From JBFHIZ01 sp041596215 (GTDB taxonomy: Bacteria; Bacillota; Clostridia; Lachnospirales; Lachnospiraceae), in contig JBFHIZ010000056.1 of assembly GCA_041596215.1 (NCBI GenBank), forward strand, positions 1 to 7,809: a DNA stretch of 7,809 bases, written 5' to 3'. Shown here one piece after another: positions 1 to 6,216 of the stretch. A model generated the notes under the pieces. That model did not search any database. It was not told the origin of the DNA and worked only from the letters and a program-made list of their open reading frames with translations. A program made the translations under genes and the position numbers. Position 1 is the first letter of the stretch; every line of letters begins with the position of its first letter.

Positions 1-35
1 ACTTATTGTAAACAACAACAGGAGGAAACAAAAGA

Positions 36-629
36 ATGGCAGTTAATCGAGTTCCTATATTAAAAAAATGTAGATCTTTAGGTATGGAACCTTCAGTTCT
101 AGGTTATGACAAAAAATCAAATAGAAACCCACAAAAAACAAATCGTAAAATGAGTGAATATGGACTTCAGTTAAGAGAAAAACAAAAAGCAAAATTTATT
201 TATGGCATTTTAGAAAAACCTTTCCGTAATGTTTATAAAAATGCAGATAAAATGAAGGGTCTTACAGGTGAGAACCTTATGATCATGCTTGAATCTAGAT
301 TAGATAATGTTGTTTTTAGAAGTGCACTTGCAAGAACAAGAAGAGAATCTAGACAAGTTGTAGGACATAAACACTTTACTGTAAATGGAAAAGTTGTAAA
401 TATTCCTTCTTACTATGTAAAACCTGGCGATGTAATTGCAGTAACAGGAAAAGCAAAAGAATTACAACGTTATAAAGATATCCTTGAAGTTACAGCTGGA
501 AGATTAGTTCCTGAATGGCTTGCTGTAGATCAAGAAGCGATGACAATCACTGTGAAATCACTTCCTACAAGAGAAGAGATTGATGTACCAGTTGATGAAA
601 TGCTTATCGTCGAATTGTATTCTAGATAA
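36..629 (+). CDS. rpsD: 30S ribosomal protein S4
   Basis: S4 is a primary 16S rRNA-binding protein that nucleates assembly of the 30S body. In many bacteria it also represses its own operon's translation. The 197-residue product has the usual length. Residues 1-45 form the variable N-terminal part, with only one cysteine (Cys12), so this is the form without the zinc-binding cysteine set. The S4 RNA-binding domain runs from about residue 87 to 150 and shows RLDNVVFR, the ARTRR...R stretch and the VNGK...IPSY...KPGD segment. The C-terminus LIVELYSR is typical. The ATG has AGGAGG at 20-25, 10 bases upstream. The gene sits 87 bases before rpoA, as in the alpha operon. Only 35 bases upstream are visible, so any S4 leader lies outside the window. 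Identification is secure. Confidence 0.98.
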   Translation: MAVNRVPILKKCRSLGMEPSVLGYDKKSNRNPQKTNRKMSEYGLQLREKQKAKFIYGILEKPFRNVYKNADKMKGLTGENLMIMLESRLDNVVFRSALARTRRESRQVVGHKHFTVNGKVVNIPSYYVKPGDVIAVTGKAKELQRYKDILEVTAGRLVPEWLAVDQEAMTITVKSLPTREEIDVPVDEMLIVELYSR

Positions 630-631
630 TA

Positions 632-698
632 GGTTAAATTACCTTGTGATTTTGTCACAAGGTTTAACCATTTCATAAGTAAGACATGAAACCGTTGT
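632..698 (+). promoter_or_regulatory. Hairpin region between rpsD and rpoA, possible control element
   Basis: A long stem follows the rpsD stop: GGTTAAA (632-638) pairs with TTTAACC (663-669), and CCTTGTGA (642-649) pairs with TCACAAGG (655-662), with a 3-base bulge and a 5-base loop. No U-run follows, so it is not a canonical terminator. A second small stem, TTTCAT (671-676) with ATGAAA (686-691), comes just before the rpoA ribosome binding site. An alternative pairing, ACAAGGTTT (657-665) with AAACCGTTGT (689-698), would break both. The structures are read from the sequence. A role in RNA processing, attenuation or translational control of rpoA is inference. Confidence 0.5.
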
Positions 699-700
699 AA

Positions 701-708
701 AAGGAGGG
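701..708 (+). promoter_or_regulatory. rpoA ribosome binding site that decides the start
   Basis: AAGGAGGG is a near-perfect Shine-Dalgarno sequence. It lies 8 bases before ATG 717 but only 2 bases before the in-frame TTG at 711. The TTG is therefore too close, and ATG 717 is the start. Confidence 0.85.
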
Positions 709-716
709 TATTGATA

Positions 717-1676
717 ATGTTTGAATTTGAGAGACCTAATATTGAAGTAGTAGAAATCTCTGAAAATAAAAAGTATGGTAGATTTGTAGTAGAACCATTA
801 GAAAGAGGTTATGGAACTACATTAGGAAATTCCCTTAGAAGAATTATGCTTTCTTCTTTACCGGGAGCTGCAGTTAGCCAAGTTAAAATTGATGGTGTTT
901 TGCATGAATTTAGCTCGATTCCTGGAGTAAAAGAAGATGTTACCGAAATTGTTATGAACATCAAAAGCTTATCTATTCGTAACAACAGTGAATCGAATGA
1001 GCCTAAAAAAGCATATATTGAATTTGAGGGTGAAGGTATTGTAAAAGCTTCTGATATCCAAGTGGATTCAGATATTGAAGTTCTCAATCCTGAGCTTGTA
1101 ATCGCTACTTTGAGTGGTGGTAAAGCAAGTAAATTGTATATGGAATTAACCATTACAAAAGGAAGAGGATATATTAGTGCAGACAAGAATAAATCAGAGG
1201 AAACACCAATTGGTGTAATTGCAATTGATTCAATTTATACTCCAGTAGAAAGAGTAAATCTAGCAATTGAAAATACACGTGTTGGTCAAATTACTGATTT
1301 TGATAAATTGACGTTAGATGTGTATACCAATGGAACACTTGGACCTGATGAAGCGGTAAGTCTTGCTGCTAAAGTTTTAAGTGAACATCTTGGCCTTTTT
1401 ATCGATTTATCAGAAAATGCAAGAAATGCCGAAGTTATGGTTGAAAAAGAAGATGACGAAAAAGAAAAAGTATTATTTATGAGTATTGACGAGCTAGAGT
1501 TATCGGTTCGTTCATATAACTGTCTCAAAAGAGCAGGAATAAATACAGTAGAAGAACTTACAAATCGTTCTTTTGATGAAATGCTAAAAGTTAGAAATCT
1601 TGGTCGTAAATCTTTAGAAGAAGTAATTGCAAAATTGAAAGAATTAGGACTAGAATTAAAAAATGGTGATGAATAA
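717..1676 (+). CDS. rpoA: DNA-directed RNA polymerase subunit alpha
   Basis: Alpha dimerises to nucleate RNA polymerase assembly, and its C-terminal domain contacts UP elements and activators. The 319-residue product has the standard length. The N-terminal assembly domain (about 1-235) contains the LGNSLRR motif (36-42), the IPGVKEDVTEI stretch (68-78) and the PVERVN region (176-181). An acidic and lysine-rich linker (about 240-252) leads to the C-terminal domain (253-313). That domain has the ELSVRSYNCL motif, placing an arginine at residue 265 like the DNA-contacting Arg265 of E. coli, and the NLGRKSL helix-hairpin-helix motif (294-300). Starting at ATG 717 gives the usual MFEFERP N-terminus; the upstream TTG would add two residues with poor ribosome-binding spacing. 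It lies between rpsD and rplQ. No defects are seen. Confidence 0.98.
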   Translation: MFEFERPNIEVVEISENKKYGRFVVEPLERGYGTTLGNSLRRIMLSSLPGAAVSQVKIDGVLHEFSSIPGVKEDVTEIVMNIKSLSIRNNSESNEPKKAYIEFEGEGIVKASDIQVDSDIEVLNPELVIATLSGGKASKLYMELTITKGRGYISADKNKSEETPIGVIAIDSIYTPVERVNLAIENTRVGQITDFDKLTLDVYTNGTLGPDEAVSLAAKVLSEHLGLFIDLSENARNAEVMVEKEDDEKEKVLFMSIDELELSVRSYNCLKRAGINTVEELTNRSFDEMLKVRNLGRKSLEEVIAKLKELGLELKNGDE

Positions 1677-1681
1677 CAACT

Positions 1682-1782
1682 GATTTCACGTTCGCAATAA
1701 GACCAATAGGGCATGATGAATGTGGTATCTATAGAGGATATATTGTCCGATAGTAAGACCATTAAGGCATAATCGGATGATT
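1682..1782 (+). repeat. Two stem-loops sharing a loop sequence, upstream of rplQ
   Basis: The 125-base rpoA-rplQ spacer contains two copies of TAAGACCAwTArGGCATrAT, at 1698-1717 and 1754-1773. Each is enclosed by its own stem. Copy 1 has CACGTTC (1687-1693) with GAATGTG (1718-1724), plus GAT/ATC (1682-1684 with 1727-1729) outside it. Copy 2 has a 10-bp stem pairing 1742-1751 with 1772-1781, including two G-U pairs. The stems differ while the loops are nearly the same, which suggests that structure and loop are both maintained. The position just before rplQ suggests a leader for L17 or a protein-binding site. That function is inferred, and I match it to no named RNA family. Confidence 0.55.
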
Positions 1783-1801
1783 CCGCGTAGAAAGGGAAAA
1801 A

Positions 1802-2338
1802 ATGGCAAAATACAGAAAACTTGGCAGAACATCTAGCCAAAGAAAAGCTTTACTTAGAGGACAAGTAACAGCGTTACTTGCAAATGGAAAAATTGTTACA
1901 ACAGAAGCAAAAGCAAAAGAAGTTTCTAAAATTGCAGAAGGATTAATTGCTCTTGCTGTAAAAGAAAGAGATAATTATGAAATGGTTACTGTAAATGCAA
2001 AAGTTGCAGTAAAAGATAAAGATGGTAATCGTGTTAAAAAAGAAGTAGATGGTAAAAAAGTTTCAACATATGAAACAATTGATAAAGAGATAAAAAAAGA
2101 TTTACCTTCGAGACTTCATGCTAGAAGACAAATCCTAAAAGTTCTTTATCCTGTGAAAGAAGTACCTACTTCGGAAGCTGGAAGAAAAAAAGGAACGAAG
2201 GAAATCGATCTTGTTGCAAAATTATTTGATGAAATTGCACCAAAATATGCAGACCGTAACGGTGGGTATACAAGAATCGTTAAAATCGGTTTACGTAAAG
2301 GTGATGCAGCAATGGAAGTTTTGCTTGAATTAGTATAA
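1802..2338 (+). CDS. rplQ: 50S ribosomal protein L17, long form with internal insertion
   Basis: L17 is a component of the large ribosomal subunit near the exit-tunnel side. The N-terminal block YRKLGRTSSQRKALLR (4-19) and the later blocks RLHARRQ (104-110), KLFDEIAPKYADRNGGYTRI (140-159) and the C-terminus LLELV are diagnostic. The product is 178 residues, well above the usual 115-130. The extra length is mostly about residues 55-102, a lysine-rich, hydrophilic stretch that separates the first helix block from LHARRQ. In Bacillus L17 these blocks almost abut. I recall similar long L17s from Lachnospiraceae, so this looks like a lineage trait rather than damage: the frame is intact on both sides. 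AAGGG at 1792-1796 precedes the ATG. It is the last gene of the alpha operon and is followed by a terminator. Confidence 0.96.
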   Translation: MAKYRKLGRTSSQRKALLRGQVTALLANGKIVTTEAKAKEVSKIAEGLIALAVKERDNYEMVTVNAKVAVKDKDGNRVKKEVDGKKVSTYETIDKEIKKDLPSRLHARRQILKVLYPVKEVPTSEAGRKKGTKEIDLVAKLFDEIAPKYADRNGGYTRIVKIGLRKGDAAMEVLLELV

Positions 2339-2380
2339 GATTTGTGTAGTTATTTAAATAATAATAGGTACATTATACGA

Positions 2381-2433
2381 GATAGAAAAAACCAAGACAT
2401 CAATTTGTTTTGGTTTTTTTCTATCATGTCTTG
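2381..2433 (+). terminator. Terminator hairpin after rplQ, with a competing stem
   Basis: GATAG, six A, then CCAA (2381-2395) pairs with TTGG, seven T, then CTATC (2410-2425), leaving one bulged T and a 14-base loop. The T-run lies inside the right arm, which suits rho-independent termination for the alpha operon and could also work in reverse. CAAGACAT (2393-2400) can instead pair with ATGTCTTG (2426-2433). This shares 2393-2395 with the first stem, so the two cannot coexist. Confidence 0.75.
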
Positions 2434-2437
2434 CTTC

Positions 2438-2466
2438 TTGTATTTTTACAATGAATAAAGTAAAAT
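2438..2466 (+). promoter_or_regulatory. Possible promoter for the ecf-truA operon
   Basis: TTGTAT (2438-2443) and TAAAAT (2461-2466) are separated by 17 bases, a reasonable sigma-A-type pair directly after the terminator and before ecfA1. The predicted start of transcription is near 2473. The -35 hexamer matches consensus at only four of six positions, and in AT-rich DNA such pairs arise by chance. The call rests mainly on position. Confidence 0.4.
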
Positions 2467-2494
2467 AGAACAAGCATAATAGGATATATGAATA

Positions 2495-2501
2495 AAGGAA
2501 G
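2495..2501 (+). promoter_or_regulatory. ecfA1 ribosome binding site favouring the second ATG
   Basis: AAGGAAG lies 4 bases before ATG 2506, with its GGA core 6 bases away. The earlier in-frame ATG at 2488 has only AGGA, 3 bases away. The downstream start gives an N-terminus, MGIIKTNKIAYDY, that resembles the family. Confidence 0.55.
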
Positions 2502-2505
2502 ACAA

Positions 2506-3366
2506 ATGGGAATAATTAAAACCAATAAAATTGCATATGATTATATAAAGCATGATGAAGAAGGTAATGTGGAAGGAAAAATTCGAGCAATAGATAGCTT
2601 GGATATTTCAATTGATCAAGGTGAGTTTGTTGCTATTTTAGGACATAACGGTTCTGGAAAATCGACGCTTGCTAAGCATTTCAATGCCATTCTTTCACCA
2701 ACTGAGGGATCTTTATGGGTGGATGGAAAAGACACAAAAGATGAAGAGCTGATTTGGGAGATTAGACAAACCGCTGGAATGGTATTTCAAAATCCAGACA
2801 ACCAGATAATAGGACAAGTTGTTGAGGAGGATGTTGGTTTTGGACCGGAAAATATGGGTGTTCCAACACAAGAAATTTGGGAGCGCGTAGAAGAAAGCTT
2901 AAAGGCTGTTGGAATGTATGAATACCGAAAACATTCACCGAACAAATTATCGGGAGGACAAAAGCAGAGAGTATCCATTGCTGGAGTCATTGCAATGCAT
3001 CCAAAATGCATCATTTTAGATGAACCAACAGCTATGTTAGACCCAGTTGGGAGAATGGAAGTGATTCGTGTAATTCGTGCATTAAATCAAGTGGAAAATG
3101 TAACAATAATATTAATTACACACTATATGGATGAAGCCATTTATGCAGATAGGATTTATGTTATGGATGAAGGGAAAGTTGAACTACAAGGGACGCCGAA
3201 AGAAGTCTTTTCACAAGTTGAGAAATTACAATCCTTGCGTCTTGATGTGCCACAAGTAACTCTGTTAGCGTACGAATTAAAAAAAGAGGGATTTGATTTG
3301 CCGGATGGAATTATTTTTGAAAAAGAATTTATTGAAGAACTTAAAAAGCACTCGGTTCTTGATTAG
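2506..3366 (+). CDS. ecfA1: ECF transporter ATPase EcfA1 (CbiO-like)
   Basis: One of the two ABC ATPases that, with EcfT, drive uptake of vitamins and similar micronutrients by exchangeable S components. From ATG 2506 (286 residues), the ABC motifs appear in order: Walker A GHNGSGKST (46-54), Q-loop Gln95 in VFQNPDNQ, signature LSGGQ (148-152), Walker B CIILDE (168-173, catalytic Glu173) and switch His206. All key residues are present, so it should hydrolyse ATP. The C-terminal part after about 225 contains the LRLDVPQVTLLAYEL stretch usual in EcfA subunits. An in-frame ATG at 2488 would add six residues but has a worse ribosome binding site. B. subtilis has the equivalent gene (ybxA) after rplQ. 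A 106-base spacer separates it from ecfA2, where a short gap or overlap would be expected. Confidence 0.95.
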   Translation: MGIIKTNKIAYDYIKHDEEGNVEGKIRAIDSLDISIDQGEFVAILGHNGSGKSTLAKHFNAILSPTEGSLWVDGKDTKDEELIWEIRQTAGMVFQNPDNQIIGQVVEEDVGFGPENMGVPTQEIWERVEESLKAVGMYEYRKHSPNKLSGGQKQRVSIAGVIAMHPKCIILDEPTAMLDPVGRMEVIRVIRALNQVENVTIILITHYMDEAIYADRIYVMDEGKVELQGTPKEVFSQVEKLQSLRLDVPQVTLLAYELKKEGFDLPDGIIFEKEFIEELKKHSVLD

Positions 3367-3394
3367 ATATAAAATATAAAATATAAAATATGAA
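3367..3394 (+). repeat. Tandem 7-bp repeat, four units
   Basis: Starting at the base after the ecfA1 stop codon, ATATAAA occurs three times in tandem, followed by ATATGAA. This is a simple slippage-type repeat in the operon spacer. No function is evident. Confidence 0.8.
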
Positions 3395-3406
3395 AGCGAG
3401 TATAAG

Positions 3407-3442
3407 TTTTTTGAAAGAATTAGGCTGTTCGTTTTCAAAAAA
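3407..3442 (+). other. Hairpin between ecfA1 and ecfA2
   Basis: TTTTTTGAAA (3407-3416) and TTTCAAAAAA (3433-3442) form a perfect 10-bp stem around a 16-base loop, 30 bases before ecfA2. It is AT-rich, with no U-run on its 3' side, so it is not a good terminator. It could be an mRNA processing or stability element that sets the ratio of the two ATPases, which is inference. Confidence 0.45.
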
Positions 3443-3472
3443 GTCAATTGACAAGAAATAAGTGAGGAAAAA

Positions 3473-4336
3473 ATGGCGATTTCTGTAAGACATGTAAATC
3501 ACATATATGGAAAAGACACGGAGCTATCTGTGAATGCATTAGTTGATATTAATTTAGAAATAAAAGATGGAGAATTTCTTGGTATTATTGGTCATACGGG
3601 ATCAGGAAAATCGACATTGATTCAGGAATTAAATGGATTGCTAAAGCCTTCTTCAGGTACGGTTTTTTATAACGGAGAAGATATTTCAAATAAATCATTT
3701 GACAAAAAAACACTACATAGTAAAGTAGGTCTTGTATTTCAATATCCAGAACACCAATTGTTTGAAGTGGATGTATTGTCTGATGTAGCATTTGGACCAA
3801 AAAATCTCGGACTATCAAAGGAAGAAGCAAAAATACGTGCAAAAGAAGCTTTGAAACAAGTGGGGATTTCAGAAGAATATTTTAATCAGTCGCCTTTTGA
3901 TCTATCTGGTGGACAAAAACGAAGAGTAGCCATTGCTGGTGTTTTAGCAATGCATCCTGAAGTTTTAATATTAGATGAACCAACGGCTGGTTTAGATCCG
4001 AAAGGACGGGATGAAATTTTAGACCAAGTTCAAAAATTAAAAGAAGAAACAAAGATGACGGTAATTCTTGTTTCGCACAGTATGGAAGATGTCGCAAAAT
4101 ATGTAGAGCGAATTATTGTTATGAATAAAGGACGTATTGTATATGATGATGTCCCAAAGAAAGTATTTCAAAATTATAAGAAATTAGAAGAAATTGGATT
4201 GTCGGCACCAAAAGTAACTTATCTTATGAATGCTCTAGCTAGAGAAGGATTTCCAGTAAATACAGATGCAACGACGATTCAAGAAGCAAAAGAAGAAATT
4301 TTAAAAAAAGTTGATAAGCAAGAAAATAGAAATTAG
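3473..4336 (+). CDS. ecfA2: ECF transporter ATPase EcfA2 (CbiO-like)
   Basis: This is the second ATPase of the ECF energising module and should form a heterodimer with EcfA1. The 287-residue product has Walker A GHTGSGKST (40-48), Q-loop Gln90 in VFQYPEHQLFE, signature LSGGQ (144-148), Walker B VLILDE (164-169, catalytic Glu169) and switch His202. The YPEHQLF form of the Q-loop region is characteristic of EcfA2 rather than EcfA1. The C-terminal region (about 225-287) holds the LSAPKVTYLMNAL stretch and then a charged tail. The ATG has GAGG at 3464-3467. The stop codon lies inside the first unit of the A-rich repeats that fill the spacer to ecfT, and the last codons (KQENRN) share that composition, so the C-terminus may have been reshaped by the repeats. 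Confidence 0.95.
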   Translation: MAISVRHVNHIYGKDTELSVNALVDINLEIKDGEFLGIIGHTGSGKSTLIQELNGLLKPSSGTVFYNGEDISNKSFDKKTLHSKVGLVFQYPEHQLFEVDVLSDVAFGPKNLGLSKEEAKIRAKEALKQVGISEEYFNQSPFDLSGGQKRRVAIAGVLAMHPEVLILDEPTAGLDPKGRDEILDQVQKLKEETKMTVILVSHSMEDVAKYVERIIVMNKGRIVYDDVPKKVFQNYKKLEEIGLSAPKVTYLMNALAREGFPVNTDATTIQEAKEEILKKVDKQENRN

Positions 4337-4482
4337 AAAAAAGAAATTAGTAAAGACAAAAAAGAAATTGAACAAAGAGAATAAGAAATATAAACAAAAC
4401 TGTGAGTAAAAGAAATAGAAATTAAACAAACGAAAATAGAAATTGAACAAATAAAAAATAGAAATTGAACAAAGAGTATAAG
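4328..4482 (+). repeat. Degenerate A-rich repeats between ecfA2 and ecfT
   Basis: The 159-base spacer is nearly all A with scattered T and G. It contains AGAAATTAG at 4328-4336 (overlapping the ecfA2 stop) and 4342-4350, then four copies of AGAAATTrAACAAA at 4363-4376, 4417-4430, 4438-4451 and 4460-4473. The first and last of these extend to 23 bases with GAGwATAAG. Spacing is irregular (54, 21 and 22 bases) and there are no unique spacers of fixed length, so it is not CRISPR. Slippage or local duplication is the likely origin. Confidence 0.7.
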
Positions 4483-4495
4483 GAAAAAAATTAAA

Positions 4496-5305
4496 ATGAT
4501 TAGAGATATCACGTTAGGACAGTATTATCAAATAGAATCTATAGTACATCGATTGGATCCGCGAGTGAAATTATTATCGACGGTATTATTTATGATATCC
4601 CTTTTTTTGGTAAATAATTTTTCTGGTTATGCAATTGCTGTTTTATTTTTGGCTTCTGTAATTTATATTTCAAAAGTTCCTTTTAAATTTATGATTCGTG
4701 GAATGAAACCTATTTTAATTATATTGTTTATTACAATTACGGTAAATTTATTTTTGACTCCAGGGGAAGCAATTTTTCAATTTTGGAAAATTACAATTAC
4801 AAAAGAAGGCGCTATTCAAGCTGGCATGATGGGACTTCGTTTATCTTTTCTTATTATTGGTTCTTCGATTATGACATTAACGACTACACCAAATCAATTA
4901 ACAGATGGAATGGAAAAAGGACTTTGGCCATTAAAGAAGATCTATGTTCCAGTTCATGAAATTGCTATGATGATGTCAATTGCGTTGCGATTCATTCCCA
5001 TTTTACTAGAGGAAACGGATAAGATTATGAAGGCACAGCTTGCAAGGGGAGCAGATTTTGAAAGTGGAAATATTTTTCGGAGAGTAAAAGCGATGATTCC
5101 AATATTAGTTCCTTTGTTTGTTTCAGCATTCCGAAGAGCTAATGATCTAGCAATGGCAATGGAAGCACGTTGTTACCGAGGCGGAGAAGGAAGAACAAAA
5201 ATGAAACCATTAGGATATCGAAAAAGAGATTTATTTGCGTATATCTACATTCTTGCAATGATGGCGGGAATTATTACGGTTGGGAATATAAGTCTGTTAC
5301 CATAA
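4496..5305 (+). CDS. ecfT: ECF transporter transmembrane scaffold EcfT
   Basis: EcfT is the membrane subunit that couples the EcfA1-EcfA2 ATPases to S components, transmitting ATP-driven motion that topples the S component. The 269-residue product opens with the family hallmark ITLGQYY (5-11) and HRLDPRVKLL (18-27). Hydrophobic segments are visible at about 24-40, 44-60, 70-88, 108-128 and 245-264. The two coupling-helix motifs are ARG (183-185) in QLARGADFESG and ARC (224-226) in MEARCYRGGEGRTKM; the second has Cys where many EcfTs have Gly. The start has only a weak, distant Shine-Dalgarno (AAGG, 4480-4483, 12 bases upstream) after an A-rich spacer, so translation may be modest. truA follows after 16 bases. 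S components must be encoded elsewhere, as in group II ECF systems. Confidence 0.95.
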   Translation: MIRDITLGQYYQIESIVHRLDPRVKLLSTVLFMISLFLVNNFSGYAIAVLFLASVIYISKVPFKFMIRGMKPILIILFITITVNLFLTPGEAIFQFWKITITKEGAIQAGMMGLRLSFLIIGSSIMTLTTTPNQLTDGMEKGLWPLKKIYVPVHEIAMMMSIALRFIPILLEETDKIMKAQLARGADFESGNIFRRVKAMIPILVPLFVSAFRRANDLAMAMEARCYRGGEGRTKMKPLGYRKRDLFAYIYILAMMAGIITVGNISLLP

Positions 5306-5321
5306 GATAAAAGGGAAAAAG

Positions 5322-6059
5322 ATGAAGCGAGTACATATGGTGGTTGCCTACGATGGAACAAATTACTGTGGTTGGCAAGTGCAGAAAAATGGGAAAACAA
5401 TTGAAGGTGAATTGAACCGATGTTTGTCAGATTTATTTGGCGAAGAAATCATGGTAATTGGTGCAAGCAGAACTGATGCGGGGGTACATGCATTATGTAA
5501 TGAGGCAATCTTTGATATGTCAGCAAGAATGCCAGCAGATAAAGTTTCTTATGCGTTAAATCAACGGTTACCTGAGGATATTCGAATTGTTGTATCAAAA
5601 GAAGTTGAAAAAACGTATCATCCAAGAAACCAAGATACGATAAAAACATATCAATATCGAATTGCAACAGGAGAAGTTCAAGTCCCTACGGAGAGGCTAT
5701 ATACCTTGTTTTTAAGACGTGAGCTCAATGAAGAAAAAATGAATGAAGGTGCCCAATATTTAAAAGGTACGCATGATTTTAAAAGTTTTTGTAATACGCA
5801 TGCAACGGTAGAAACAACGGTGAGAACGATTACGAATATAAAAGTGTACCGTAAAGATGGAATTATAATAATAGAGGTGTCGGGGAAAGGGTTCTTATAT
5901 AATATGGTTCGAATTATTGCTGGGACATTAATTGAGGTGGGAATAAATCGAATTGAGCCCATAAAGGTAAAGGAAATGTTAGAAGCAAAGAAACGAGAGG
6001 CAGCTGGACCAACAGCACCACCACAAGGACTATTTTTATACCAGTATGAGCATTTGTAA
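5322..6059 (+). CDS. truA: tRNA pseudouridine(38-40) synthase TruA
   Basis: TruA converts uridines 38, 39 and 40 in the anticodon arm of many tRNAs to pseudouridine, which stabilises the arm and supports reading-frame maintenance. The 245-residue product has the usual length. The N-terminal AYDGTNYCGWQVQ (9-21) is followed by the catalytic motif GASRTDAGVHA (47-57), with the nucleophilic Asp52. The KTYQYRI segment (108-114) supplies the conserved aromatic active-site residue. FLYNMVRIIAGTL (191-203) and GPTAPPQGLFL (229-239) complete the C-terminal half. The ATG follows AAAAGGGA (5309-5316), 16 bases after ecfT, so it is probably cotranscribed with the ECF genes. The same adjacency is seen in B. 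subtilis and many Firmicutes. There is no good terminator after the stop codon. Confidence 0.97.
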   Translation: MKRVHMVVAYDGTNYCGWQVQKNGKTIEGELNRCLSDLFGEEIMVIGASRTDAGVHALCNEAIFDMSARMPADKVSYALNQRLPEDIRIVVSKEVEKTYHPRNQDTIKTYQYRIATGEVQVPTERLYTLFLRRELNEEKMNEGAQYLKGTHDFKSFCNTHATVETTVRTITNIKVYRKDGIIIIEVSGKGFLYNMVRIIAGTLIEVGINRIEPIKVKEMLEAKKREAAGPTAPPQGLFLYQYEHL

Positions 6060-6216
6060 AAAAAGATAATTGATAAGTAAGAATGAAATAAATCAAAAAA
6101 ATAATCAAAAAAAGAATGAAAAAATAATCAAAAAAATAAGTATAAATATATTTATCAAGGGAAAAGGGGAAATACGAGAAAACCTCGAAAAAAACTAAGA
6201 AATCTAGTAAAAATGG
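6060..6216 (+). repeat. A-rich spacer with a direct repeat, after truA
   Basis: This is the first half of the 338-base truA-rplM gap. A unit of about 25 bases occurs twice: GAATGAAATAAATC followed by an A-run at 6081-6104, and GAATGAAAAAATAATC followed by an A-run at 6114-6139. A third ATAATC plus A-run lies between them at 6101-6113. A small CGAG/CTCG hairpin (6175-6178 with 6184-6187) follows. No convincing terminator or small gene is visible. Confidence 0.6.

Noticed and set aside
652..679. TTGTCA and CATAAG as a promoter for rpoA
   Set aside because: The -10 match is poor, and the -35 lies in the arm of the hairpin that better explains the sequence.
711..713. TTG as an alternative start of rpoA
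   Set aside because: It is only 2 bases after the Shine-Dalgarno sequence. ATG 717 has proper spacing and gives the family N-terminus.
809..1186. Minus-strand open frame of 125 codons inside rpoA
   Set aside because: It lies wholly opposite the well-conserved rpoA frame, has no ribosome binding site, and resembles no known protein.
1286..1840. Minus-strand open frame of 184 codons across rpoA, the spacer and the start of rplQ
   Set aside because: It is antisense to two conserved genes. Its serine- and phenylalanine-rich product is what antisense of A-rich coding DNA gives.
3448..3453. Perfect TTGACA upstream of ecfA2
   Set aside because: No -10-like hexamer lies 16-18 bases downstream; that stretch is the ribosome binding site and start codon.
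4328..4482. A CRISPR array
   Set aside because: Units are short, degenerate and unevenly spaced, with no unique spacers and no cas genes nearby.
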